A stretch of 46,516 nucleotides of DNA from CAYNLK01 sp964398055. GTDB lineage: Bacteria > Chloroflexota > Anaerolineae > 4572-78 > J111. Position numbers and translations under genes: made by a program. Each line of letters starts with the position of its first letter. Positions within the stretch are counted from its first letter, which is position 1. The notes beneath the pieces were generated by a model that was not told where the DNA came from, searched no databases, and worked only from the letters and a program-made list of their open reading frames with translations. Shown here piece after piece: positions 15,864-23,911 of the stretch. The DNA is taken from NCBI GenBank assembly GCA_964398055.1, contig CAYNLK010000046.1:1-46516 (forward strand), read 5' to 3'.

Positions 15864-16817
15864 CTATTCTGATACCAGCTCATCGGCCAGCAAGCGTACA
15901 CCCCAACCAAGCTCCGGTCTGGCCCCCAATTGCTCAGGCGAAACAATCAATACTGATTGGCCGCCGCGTTCCAAAAATAGCTGGCTGGCCAGCAATTTGG
16001 CCCGGATCGATTCCGCCAGGTCTGATCGTTGGGCAATCAATTCCTTCAGGGCTGAAAGGGGAATACAAGTTAAACCATTCAGTACGCTTTCGCTAAAGGT
16101 GCGTTCGATCCGTTCCCAAGGCGACACGAAGACAATGGTTTCAGTGCCAATCTCGTGGGCCAGCAGCGCCGCCGTGTAAGCTTTATCGATGACGGCTTCA
16201 ACGCCAACAAATTGTCCCTGCGGATCAACCCGAACCGGGATGCCCCCGCCGCCGGCGCAGATAACAATCACGCCTCGCTCTAACAGATAGCGGATCGTAT
16301 TTAATTCAACAATCCGTTGGGGCACCAAAGCCGGTACCGCTCGCTGGTAGCCATGGCCAGGGACCATTACGAAGCGCCAACCGCGACTGCTCTCGTAAGC
16401 CTGAGCCCGCTGCTGATCAAAAAAAGGTCCGATCCCTTTGGTCAGGCCGGCAGCAGCCAGATCAGCCCCATTGACTACAACCTGGGTTACCACTGTGGCA
16501 ATCTCTTTTTCAATGTTCCGTTGGCGCAGCCAGTTGTGGAGGGCCTGTTGCAGCAGATAACCAGTGGCCCCTTGGGTATCGGCCCCACAGATATCCAGGG
16601 GCAAGGCATAAACTGCATGGCGGGCAACCTCCGCCCGAAAAAGCATGTTGCCAACTTGAGGTCCATTACCATGCGTGATAACCAGTTCATGCCCGGCGTT
16701 GACCATTTCGCCGATAAGACCGGCCAGCCGAATCGACGCTTCTTTTTGCCCCGCAATTCCCAAACTGACATTTTGCGGCAAAAGCAACTGGCCATCCAGG
16801 GCTACGACTACTTTCAC
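15864..16817 (-). CDS. Carbamate kinase-like protein 2, degenerate active site
   Basis: A 317-aa carbamate kinase fold protein. H-G-N-G-P-Q-V-G (49-56), G-A-D-T-Q-G-A-T-G-Y and G-G-G-G-I-P-V are kept. The N-terminal phosphate loop G-G-N is D-G-Q (8-10), the V-I-D-K-D motif is V-I-D-K-A (Asp213 replaced by Ala), and the G-S-M-x-P-K segment is E-S-I-R-A-K (269-274). Catalysis is likely impaired, so it may be a regulatory subunit of carbamate kinase 1, a sensor, or act on another substrate. The start is GTG with AGGAG 5 nt upstream. It lies between the ATCase-like gene and carbamate kinase 1. Confidence 0.82.
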   Translation of the reverse strand: MKVVVALDGQLLLPQNVSLGIAGQKEASIRLAGLIGEMVNAGHELVITHGNGPQVGNMLFRAEVARHAVYALPLDICGADTQGATGYLLQQALHNWLRQRNIEKEIATVVTQVVVNGADLAAAGLTKGIGPFFDQQRAQAYESSRGWRFVMVPGHGYQRAVPALVPQRIVELNTIRYLLERGVIVICAGGGGIPVRVDPQGQFVGVEAVIDKAYTAALLAHEIGTETIVFVSPWERIERTFSESVLNGLTCIPLSALKELIAQRSDLAESIRAKLLASQLFLERGGQSVLIVSPEQLGARPELGWGVRLLADELVSE

Positions 16818-16865
16818 AATAACTCCTAAACGGAGTCAACCAGACCCTTAACTCCGACTTCTTGA

Positions 16866-17867
16866 TCAGGCCCCAATAATACTGGCTACCAGGGCCATGC
16901 GAATCGAGACGCTGTAAGCGATGGCTTCAAAATATTGCTGGCTGGGGGTCGTGTCGATGCGCAAATCCATCTCACCGGCCCGTCGAGGCAGCGTGTGAGT
17001 CACCCGGATGATGCGGCCGGTTTCCTTGTAAACGTTGTCCAGGGTTTCAAAGCGGACCAGGTAATCATCCATCATTTGCTTAAACTCTTCGGCTTCAGCG
17101 CCCTTGGGCGCGCTACAACCGGGCAGATAGACCAGGTCCATTTCGGTAATAAGTTCGTTAAAAGTATTCTGGTTTAAGTCAAAGACCTCGGTTACATTGC
17201 CGCCGACTTGCTGAATTCGATTCATAACCTCGGCGGGGGTACGGTAGGCTTTGGTAGAGGCCAGGGTTACTTGCGCCCCCAGCCGGGCCAGGCCGTAAGC
17301 CATCGAATGGCCGGTGCGCGCCGCCACCAGGTCCGGACTGGCCACACATACTTTGGCCCCTTCAACGGCGCCTTGCGTGCGCCACAGGGTATACAGGTCC
17401 AGCAAGGCCTGGGTGGGATGTTCCCAGTGGCCAAATCCGCCGTTGATAACCGGCGACTCAGAGTAGCCAACCCCCTGCCGGGCTTCCACATCATTGGGAT
17501 GGCGCAGGACAATCACATTGGCATATTTGGAAACGACTTTCATCATGTCGGCTAGAGACTCTTCTTTGGCTGCGGAAGATGACACCATCGGCGTAGCTTC
17601 GGTGATGACGGCCCCCCCTAAGCGGTGCATGGCCGTTTCAAAACTCATACGGGTTCTGGTGCTGGGTTGAAAGAAGAGCGCCGCCATAATATTGCCTTGT
17701 AAAAGATTCAGGCCGGATCGATTCCAGGGCTCCAGCGCCAGAGCCAGCTCAAACAAACCATAAATCTGGTCATTACTAAGATCATTGATTGAAAGCAGAC
17801 TCCTGCCTTCAAAGCCAATATCCCTGATACGGGAACGGATGGTGCGTATTTTACTTGCAGTCTCCAT
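16866..17867 (-). CDS. Aspartate carbamoyltransferase-like enzyme with altered acceptor site
   Basis: A 333-aa transcarbamylase. The carbamoyl-phosphate motif F-F-Q-P-S-T-R-T-R-M-S-F-E (65-77), the S-S-x-x-K 80s-type loop (97-101), L-R-H-P (121-124), E-H-P-T-Q-A-L-L-D-L-Y-T and A-A-R-T-G-H-S are all ATCase-like. The 230s loop differs: where ATCase has T-R-V-Q (Arg229 and Gln231 bind aspartate), this has P-G-C-S at 249-252, and H-P-L-P is H-T-L-P (291-294). No pyr genes or regulatory chain are nearby. It probably transfers carbamoyl to or from an acceptor other than aspartate; oxamate from oxalurate is a candidate by context only. First gene behind operator C, with an AGGAG site. Confidence 0.8.
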   Translation of the reverse strand: METASKIRTIRSRIRDIGFEGRSLLSINDLSNDQIYGLFELALALEPWNRSGLNLLQGNIMAALFFQPSTRTRMSFETAMHRLGGAVITEATPMVSSSAAKEESLADMMKVVSKYANVIVLRHPNDVEARQGVGYSESPVINGGFGHWEHPTQALLDLYTLWRTQGAVEGAKVCVASPDLVAARTGHSMAYGLARLGAQVTLASTKAYRTPAEVMNRIQQVGGNVTEVFDLNQNTFNELITEMDLVYLPGCSAPKGAEAEEFKQMMDDYLVRFETLDNVYKETGRIIRVTHTLPRRAGEMDLRIDTTPSQQYFEAIAYSVSIRMALVASIIGA

Positions 17868-17904
17868 GAATTCTTCTCCTTAATAATTTGATCAGCTATT
17901 TAAA

Positions 17905-17959
17905 CCTATCACAAAGCCGGTAAAGAAGGCATAAAGAAGGTGTAAAGAAAGCATAAATA
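17905..17959 (-). promoter_or_regulatory. Operator C: four 11-bp-spaced boxes plus -10
   Basis: Plus-strand boxes TAAAGA (17921), TAAAGA (17932), TAAAGA (17943) and TAAATA (17954) are exactly 11 bp apart. The candidate minus-strand extended -10 (TGT-GATAGG, hexamer 17910-17905) begins 10 nt after the last box. The ATCase-like start codon is about 38 nt downstream, the shortest leader of the four copies. Confidence 0.85.
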
Positions 17960-17991
17960 TTTAAGTAACGCCGGTACGCGGCCAACCAGGG

Positions 17992-18732
17992 TTACAGATG
18001 GAGTAACTGCCGCGCCGTGTTGCCTTGCACAGCCTGGCGCGCCGCCGCGTTGACCTTGGCCAGAAGAATCCGCTTGACCTCGTAGCATTGGTCAAAATAA
18101 GGAGCGCCGCTGCCGAACAAAACCCGCTCCCCGCCAAATTCCGCAATGGTCTCTTCGATGAAGTCCTGGCGATAGACACCGGCGGTATCAATGTGGAGGT
18201 TAGAAACCTGACGCAGGGCGATGGTGACATCAGCCTGGCCCAGGCCGCTGATATTGATCTGCCCCCCGTTGGTCATGATGATTGGCGTGTTGGGCCAACG
18301 TTGGGCCAGTTTACTTATTTGCAACGCTTCTGAGAGCCAGGGGTAACCGGCGCTGACCAGCACCGGAAGGTCATATTCTACCGCGATGGCCAGCAAGGGA
18401 TCCAGAATTTCCAGATCGACCCGAAAATTTTCTTCCCACGGGTTCAGGTAAAGCGCCCGCAGGGCCAGGGTTTCTACCCCAAAGCGTACCAAGTCGGCTG
18501 CGTCGGGCTGCCAGGGATCGATCCGGGCAGCCCCGATCAGGCGATCAGGCTGATTCTTGATCAAGCCGGCCAGATCAGCATTTGCTTGCTTTAAATTGTA
18601 CGACCGCGGTTTGAACGGACAGGCCAGGGCCATATCGATCTTGAGGGAGTCCATTTTGTGTAGCAGCGTAGAGATAGTTTGTTGCGTACCATCAAAGCTA
18701 TGGCCCAAAAATACCCGGAAATCAAAGATCAT
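17992..18732 (-). CDS. Amidohydrolase-2 paralogue lacking metal ligands (probable pseudoenzyme)
   Basis: A 246-aa protein with the same architecture and length as the upstream amidohydrolase (248 aa), but the catalytic positions are changed. The N-terminal D-x-H-x-H is D-F-R-V-F, the strand that gives H-T-G is V-S-A-G, A-H-L-G-G is T-N-G-G, and A-S-D-G-P is G-S-G-A-P. A mononuclear metal site therefore looks absent while the TIM-barrel core is kept. Its ATG overlaps the end of the active paralogue's gene by 11 bp, so the two proteins may assemble together. Last gene of the transporter operon, followed by operator C. Confidence 0.75.
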   Translation of the reverse strand: MIFDFRVFLGHSFDGTQQTISTLLHKMDSLKIDMALACPFKPRSYNLKQANADLAGLIKNQPDRLIGAARIDPWQPDAADLVRFGVETLALRALYLNPWEENFRVDLEILDPLLAIAVEYDLPVLVSAGYPWLSEALQISKLAQRWPNTPIIMTNGGQINISGLGQADVTIALRQVSNLHIDTAGVYRQDFIEETIAEFGGERVLFGSGAPYFDQCYEVKRILLAKVNAAARQAVQGNTARQLLHL

Positions 18733-19468
18733 GCCGCACTCCCGCTAATATCCGCCGGATGTTGCCCCCCAAAACCAACGCTTCATCTGCCGGCAATAAA
18801 CCGGCCAGGCGAACTTTTTCCACTTCCAGCGCCGGCAGGCAACCCGGTCCATCGCTGGCAAAGAGCACCCGTTCGGCTCCAATCGTTTCCACGGCACGCC
18901 GGATTAACCAGGGATAGGGGCTGGCCGAGGTGTCGACCAGCACGTTGGGCAGCTCCTGGGCCGCCTGGAGCACGGCCTGATGGTGGTAGTACCCCCCCAG
19001 ATGGGCCATAATCACAGTGGCTTCAGGACATAACCGGGCGGCCTGAGCCACTTCTTCCGGCAGGGCCAAGGCCTCGTCACCGGTGTGGAACAAGACCGAC
19101 GCGTTGTACTGCGCGGCCCGGCGCATTAACCGCAGGGTGGCCTCGCCAAAAGGAAAGCCCACATAACTGACCGGGTGAAGTTTCAATCCTTTCAGCTTGT
19201 AATCACCCAGCGCCTGATCAAGCGCGTCCATCGCCCCGCCTGCCTGGGGGTTGATCCGCACATAACCAATCAACCGGTCCGGATAACGGGTTACGGCGTT
19301 GAAGATGTAATTGGTGGCCGGATCATCGGGGCCGGTGGCGTCCCGGTAAGTCATAATGATGGCCTGGTCGATGCCGGCCTCATCCAGCAACGGCAGCAGA
19401 ACCTCCGGGGGATCGATCCAGCCCCATACTTCAACCTCATCGACGTGGGTGTGGGAGTCGATGATCAT
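18722..19468 (-). CDS. Amidohydrolase-2 family metal-dependent hydrolase
   Basis: A 248-aa COG2159-type hydrolase: D-S-H-T-H-V-D at the N-terminus (metal His pair), G-L-K-L-H-P-V, F-H-T-G-D, M-A-H-L-G-G and F-A-S-D-G-P-G with the catalytic Asp. The family includes decarboxylases and cyclic ester/amide hydrolases, and the substrate cannot be read from sequence. It is embedded in the uptake operon 30 bp after livF, so it may act early on an imported compound. It overlaps the next gene, its metal-less paralogue. Confidence 0.82.
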   Translation of the reverse strand: MIIDSHTHVDEVEVWGWIDPPEVLLPLLDEAGIDQAIIMTYRDATGPDDPATNYIFNAVTRYPDRLIGYVRINPQAGGAMDALDQALGDYKLKGLKLHPVSYVGFPFGEATLRLMRRAAQYNASVLFHTGDEALALPEEVAQAARLCPEATVIMAHLGGYYHHQAVLQAAQELPNVLVDTSASPYPWLIRRAVETIGAERVLFASDGPGCLPALEVEKVRLAGLLPADEALVLGGNIRRILAGVRHDL

Positions 19469-19498
19469 ATCATAGTTTCCTTTCGCCCCAGAAAACGC

Positions 19499-20206
19499 TT
19501 ATAACCCCAGATAGGCCTCCCGCACGTGGTCATTTGCCAGCATTTCTGAGCCGGGTCCTTGCAACACAACTTTGCCGTTTTCCAGCACAAAGGCCCGGTC
19601 GGAAATCTCACAGGAATGGCGCACATTCTGTTCGACTAACAAAACAGTTACCCCAAGTTCTTGCTTGATCTGCTGCACCAGATCGAAAATCTGCTGGACC
19701 AGCTTGGGCGCCAAACCCAGGGAAGGCTCATCGAGCATCAGCAGCCTGGGACCGGCCATCAAACCCCGGCCAACAGCCAGCATCTGTTGTTCCCCACCAG
19801 ATAAGGTGCCGGCCAACTGTTTCTCTCTTTCTTTCAAGCGGGGAAACATTTCGTTGACCATCTCAAGCCGTTCGTTCACAGTTTCCTTGTTGTTGGTCAG
19901 ATAAGCGCCCATTTTGAGGTTTTCGCGAACCGTCATGTGAGGGAAGAGCAGTCTTCCTTCCGGGACTTGAATGATCCCAGCGGCCACGGTTTTATTGGGT
20001 GGTTGGGTGCTAATGACCTTATCTTCAAATTTGATTGAACCTTTTTGGGGGGTTAAGATACCGGAAATAGTTCTTAGCAAGGTAGTTTTACCCGCCCCAT
20101 TGGCGCCAATAACCGCTACCAGTTCACCGGCCTTGATATCGAGGGAAACATCAAACAGCACCTGGACATCGCCATAAGACACGTCAATATTGTCAACTTT
20201 TAACAT
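19499..20206 (-). CDS. livF: Branched-chain-type ABC transporter ATPase LivF
   Basis: A 235-aa ATPase. Walker A is G-A-N-G-A-G-K-T-T (about 34-42), followed by Q-V-P-E-G-R-L-L-F-P typical of LivF, the signature L-S-G-G-E-Q-Q-M and Walker B L-L-M-L-D-E-P-S-L-G-L-A-P. It energises LivHM. The start overlaps livG by 14 nt. LivFGHM systems import branched-chain amino acids but also urea and amides (UrtDE relatives); the neighbours argue for a nitrogenous cyclic compound. Confidence 0.93.
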   Translation of the reverse strand: MLKVDNIDVSYGDVQVLFDVSLDIKAGELVAVIGANGAGKTTLLRTISGILTPQKGSIKFEDKVISTQPPNKTVAAGIIQVPEGRLLFPHMTVRENLKMGAYLTNNKETVNERLEMVNEMFPRLKEREKQLAGTLSGGEQQMLAVGRGLMAGPRLLMLDEPSLGLAPKLVQQIFDLVQQIKQELGVTVLLVEQNVRHSCEISDRAFVLENGKVVLQGPGSEMLANDHVREAYLGL

Positions 20207-20924
20207 TTACTTCAGCCTCCCCCAGATAAGCATCAATTACCGCTTTGTCGCGCACCACCACCTCCGGTTCACCTTCGGCAATTTTCTCACCGTGGTGAAT
20301 AACCACAATCCGATCGGCCAATGACATAATCACCTTCATTACGTGCTCGACCAGCAATAGGGCCACCCCTTGTTGGCTGACCCGGCGGACCAATTCGATA
20401 ACCTCGTCTGTTTCTTTGGGGCGCAACCCGGCCATCGCCTCATCCAATAAGAGCATTTTAGGTTCAGTAGCCAGAGCTTTGGCAATCTCCAGCCGTTTAC
20501 GCATGGCGATGGGCAGGCCGCCGGCCAGCATTTCAGTCATACGGCCCATTCCTAAAAACTCCAAAATCTCTTTAGATTTCTGGCGGGCTTCGTTACTATC
20601 ATTGGTATGGATGTAGGCCCCAACCATAACGTTGTCTAATACAGACAGGTGTGGAAATGGTTTGACCACCTGGAACGTGCGGGTTAGCCCTTTTTTACAA
20701 ACCTGGTCGGGCCGCAGGCCGGTAATATTTTCACCGTTGAAGAAGACTTCACCTTCATTTGGTTTGTAATAACCAGAGATCATATTAAAAGCGGTAGTTT
20801 TGCCCGCCCCATTAGGGCCAATCATGCCCAAGATTTCACCTTTGTCCACAGTGAGGCTCAGATTGCTGACCGCAACCAGTCCGCCAAAACGTTTGGTAAT
20901 ATTCTTAGCTTCTAGTAGGGCCAC
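20193..20924 (-). CDS. livG: Branched-chain-type ABC transporter ATPase LivG
   Basis: A 243-aa ATPase with Walker A G-P-N-G-A-G-K-T-T and the LivG-type T-R-T-F-Q-V segment. The usual L-S-x-G-x-x-x signature is weak here: L-A-G-G-L-P-I-A-M-R-K-R-L-E-I-A. It has L-L-L-D-E-A-M-A-G-L in place of the more common D-E-P-x-A-G-L. The start is GTG with AAGGA about 9 nt upstream. It pairs with LivF. Confidence 0.92.
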   Translation of the reverse strand: MALLEAKNITKRFGGLVAVSNLSLTVDKGEILGMIGPNGAGKTTAFNMISGYYKPNEGEVFFNGENITGLRPDQVCKKGLTRTFQVVKPFPHLSVLDNVMVGAYIHTNDSNEARQKSKEILEFLGMGRMTEMLAGGLPIAMRKRLEIAKALATEPKMLLLDEAMAGLRPKETDEVIELVRRVSQQGVALLLVEHVMKVIMSLADRIVVIHHGEKIAEGEPEVVVRDKAVIDAYLGEAEVNVKS

Positions 20925-20930
20925 GGTGCA

Positions 20931-22001
20931 TCATTCCTTTCCCGCATTGGATTTCAGGATGCGCTGGCGCATTTTTTCATAAGGGGAATGCAGCAACCCG
21001 GCGACGCCACGCGGCATGAAGAGAATAGCCAGGATCAGGAAAGAACCATAAACAATAAGCGTCGTGCCGCTACGTCCCGCCGTAAGGGTACCCCGAATGA
21101 ATTCAGCCAATGGTTTGTTAAGAATGCCACCCAGAACCGGCCCCGCCAGGCTACCCAAACCGCCGATGATGGGGGCAGCCATGATAATTTCGACATTCAA
21201 CCCCAGATCGAACACTTGAGGCGGTTCGACAAAGGTTACATACATCACATAAAAGCCGCCGCCAACCCCGGCCATGGCGGCCCCGATGACGACTGCCAAC
21301 ATTTTGTAACGTGACGTATTTACACCCAGGGCGGCAGCGGCATCTTCATCCTCGCGGATCGCCATAAAATAGGCGCCGATTTTAGATCGGTAAATACGAT
21401 ATTGGATCAGGACGCCAATCACTGTTAGCACCAGGGCGATGTAGAGATAAGGCTCTTTTGTATTAAAAATCATCTTGTCCCAACTGGGATTTCTAAGTGA
21501 TAACCCCATCCCGATGGCGCCGCCTACAAACTCCCATTTTAGAAACAACGTTTTTAAGGCGACCATAAGGGCAATCGTGAACAACGCAAAATAGTCCATC
21601 TTCAGACCATAGCGCAGGGTAATAAAGGCCACCGCCACGCCCAAAAGCCCGGCCACCACCCCACCGATTGGAATACCTAGCCAGGGGGATACGCCATAAG
21701 TGTTATAAAGCACAATGGTGGTATAAGCCCCAAATGCCAGAAAGCTAATATGGGCAATCAACAGCTGCCCGGCAAAACCGGCGACAATATTCCATGAAAT
21801 GCCGGTGAAGATATACAAGGTGGTCAGGATAATGATGCCCATGTAGTAGGGCGATTCTACCACTAAAGGAGAGAGGGCAATCAGACCCAACACAATGAAA
21901 CTGACCAGCAGTTGCGTTCTATCCCAGTCTAACAAGATGTTTTGCACCCGGTTGCGCAAAACGCTACCGGGGGCTTTTGTAGTAGTAGATTTTGTACTCA
22001 T
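20931..22001 (-). CDS. livM: Branched-chain-type ABC transporter permease LivM
   Basis: A 356-aa integral membrane protein with about ten hydrophobic segments and the LivM block G-x-S-W-N-I-V-A-G-F-A-G-Q plus the E-D-x-D-A-A-A-A-L-G-V-N coupling-helix segment. It forms the channel with LivH. The start overlaps the livH stop (ATGA), so expression is tightly coupled. Confidence 0.93.
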   Translation of the reverse strand: MSTKSTTTKAPGSVLRNRVQNILLDWDRTQLLVSFIVLGLIALSPLVVESPYYMGIIILTTLYIFTGISWNIVAGFAGQLLIAHISFLAFGAYTTIVLYNTYGVSPWLGIPIGGVVAGLLGVAVAFITLRYGLKMDYFALFTIALMVALKTLFLKWEFVGGAIGMGLSLRNPSWDKMIFNTKEPYLYIALVLTVIGVLIQYRIYRSKIGAYFMAIREDEDAAAALGVNTSRYKMLAVVIGAAMAGVGGGFYVMYVTFVEPPQVFDLGLNVEIIMAAPIIGGLGSLAGPVLGGILNKPLAEFIRGTLTAGRSGTTLIVYGSFLILAILFMPRGVAGLLHSPYEKMRQRILKSNAGKE

Positions 22002-22873
22002 ATACCTGTCCTTCCGCCAAAAAGACCGGCCGGTCTGAATAACAGGATGAGGATAAAAACGAGCATACTGGCCACAATCTTTACATCACCGCCAAGAAAG
22101 AAACCGGCAAATGCTTCGACCATGCCAATGATCAAACCACCCAGAAAGGCCCCAATAAAGTTGCCCATCGTGCCTAAAACCACCACCACAAAGGCGATTA
22201 CGGCAAAGGGCTGTCCAACCGTCGGAATCATCCGGTAATTGGGTGTTAGCAAGACCCCTCCCACGGCAGTAACCGCCGCGCCGAGACCAAACGTGAGCAA
22301 GTAGATGAATTTGACATTAATCCCCATTAGCAGCGCGCCAGGCCGTGACTGGGAGACGGCCCGGATTGCCGCGCCTGTTTTGGTGTACTGCAAAAACAGG
22401 TACAGCGCCAATGAGATAACCATTGCTCCAAAAAAAGCGACCGTGCGCGGGATACTGAACCTCAAGCCCATTAAAACAAACACCTCGGTCTCATACGGAA
22501 CACGGATGGCCCGTGGTTCAGCCGTCCAGAAAAACTGGACCAGACCAATGAGCACAGTGGAAACGCCCAGCAGCAGGATGATCTGATTCAAGGGATGAGA
22601 ATCTAAAACACGCTGAACCATTCCCCGCTGGATGAGCGCCCCTACCCCAAATATCAACACAGCCGCAATCGGCAGGGATAGATACGGATCCAACCCAAAA
22701 AGGGTGAAACACCAAAACGCAACGTACATGCCCAGCATCAAAAATTCGCCGTGGGCAAAGTTGAGAATCAACATAACACCGTAGATCAAGGTCAGACCAA
22801 TAGCAACCAGGGCATAGATGGCGCCCGTAAATAAGCCATTAACAATCGTCTGCAAAAATATTTCTAAGCTCAT
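21998..22873 (-). CDS. livH: Branched-chain-type ABC transporter permease LivH
   Basis: A 291-aa permease. The N-terminus N-G-L-x-x-G-A-I-Y-A-L-V-A-I-G-L-T-L-I-Y-G-V and the following N-F-A-H-G-E-F are LivH hallmarks, and R-A-x-S-Q-S is the coupling segment. It is located 39 bp downstream of the second sugar-type permease, so two different transporter types are transcribed in one series. Confidence 0.93.
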   Translation of the reverse strand: MSLEIFLQTIVNGLFTGAIYALVAIGLTLIYGVMLILNFAHGEFLMLGMYVAFWCFTLFGLDPYLSLPIAAVLIFGVGALIQRGMVQRVLDSHPLNQIILLLGVSTVLIGLVQFFWTAEPRAIRVPYETEVFVLMGLRFSIPRTVAFFGAMVISLALYLFLQYTKTGAAIRAVSQSRPGALLMGINVKFIYLLTFGLGAAVTAVGGVLLTPNYRMIPTVGQPFAVIAFVVVVLGTMGNFIGAFLGGLIIGMVEAFAGFFLGGDVKIVASMLVFILILLFRPAGLFGGRTGI

Positions 22874-22912
22874 GTAATACCTCCGTGGTATTGATTCAGG
22901 CGGTATAAATTC

Positions 22913-23911
22913 TTAACGACTCAACAGGAACTGGCGGAATCCTTGCAGCGCCGTGGCCAAGACCAACACGGTGCCCTGCATGGCATATTGCCAGTGAATC
23001 GACAGACCCAACACGACCACCAGGTTCAGGAGCATAATGAGCAGGGTAACTCCAGCCGCCGTACCAAAGAGATTGCCCCGTCCTCCGGTGAAGGTTGTGC
23101 CGCCAACAACTGCCGCGGCAATGGAATTCATGTTATATTCGGCGCCCAGGCGTAAATCCACATAACCAATGTAGCCGCTCAATAACAGTCCGCCCAAGAT
23201 GGCAAATACGGAGCAGGTAATGTGGGCGGAGATCAAAACCCAATCCACGTTAATGCCGGCATAGCGGGCTGCGCCCGGATTGCCCCCAACTGCATATACC
23301 CAACGGCCAAAACGGGTATATTTTAGGATAAAAATGACAATGGCATTGATAATCAGCCAGACAACCAGCGCTGCCGGTATAGGTCCCAGCGGTTCGATAC
23401 TGATTGCCCGCAGCAAAGCCGGCACTGTGCCGCTGGCCTGGCCTTTGGTATAAGCCAGCCGGGCGCCGCCCACAAAAACCAGCATCCCAAATGTGGCTAC
23501 AAAGGGGGGCACGTGCCGCTTAGCCACCAAAAACCCGTTCGCCAGCCCAATCAGCGCAGCCACGGCAAACGCCTGAAGGAGTGAAACGACGATCGGGTTG
23601 CCGGCTTCGGTCTGGACAACAATTACGGCCCCTAACGCCAACACCGCGCTGACCGACATATCGATCGAGCGGTTTAATAGGACCAATGTTTGGCCGATCG
23701 CCACAATGCCCAACACTGCAATTTGAATAGCCACCGTTTTCAAATTAGTTGGGTTGTAAAAGGCGGGCGCAAAGATTGCAGCGGTAATTAAGACCACGCC
23801 AATCATAATCGGCGCCGCCCATTGTCCGGCCAAGTCTACTCCGCGGACCAGGCGCGGCGTGGGACGAAAGCCTGAAAATAGGCCAAACGGTTTAACAGAT
23901 ATGGATTTCAT
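22913..23911 (-). CDS. RbsC/XylH-type ABC permease 2
   Basis: A 332-aa BPD_transp_2-family permease of the ribose/xylose/AI-2 type. Visible segments are I-G-Q-T-L-V-L-L-N-R-S-I-D-M-S-V and the coupling region Y-A-V-G-G-N-P-G-A-A-R-Y-A-G-I, followed by a C-terminal G-G-R-G-x-L-x-G-T. The start overlaps the previous permease stop (ATGA). With the upstream permease it probably forms a heterodimeric channel. Confidence 0.9.
   Translation of the reverse strand: MKSISVKPFGLFSGFRPTPRLVRGVDLAGQWAAPIMIGVVLITAAIFAPAFYNPTNLKTVAIQIAVLGIVAIGQTLVLLNRSIDMSVSAVLALGAVIVVQTEAGNPIVVSLLQAFAVAALIGLANGFLVAKRHVPPFVATFGMLVFVGGARLAYTKGQASGTVPALLRAISIEPLGPIPAALVVWLIINAIVIFILKYTRFGRWVYAVGGNPGAARYAGINVDWVLISAHITCSVFAILGGLLLSGYIGYVDLRLGAEYNMNSIAAAVVGGTTFTGGRGNLFGTAAGVTLLIMLLNLVVVLGLSIHWQYAMQGTVLVLATALQGFRQFLLSR

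Noticed and set aside
16866..17867. Annotation as pyrB in pyrimidine synthesis
   Set aside because: Aspartate-binding loop residues are replaced, and no pyr genes or regulatory subunit are nearby.
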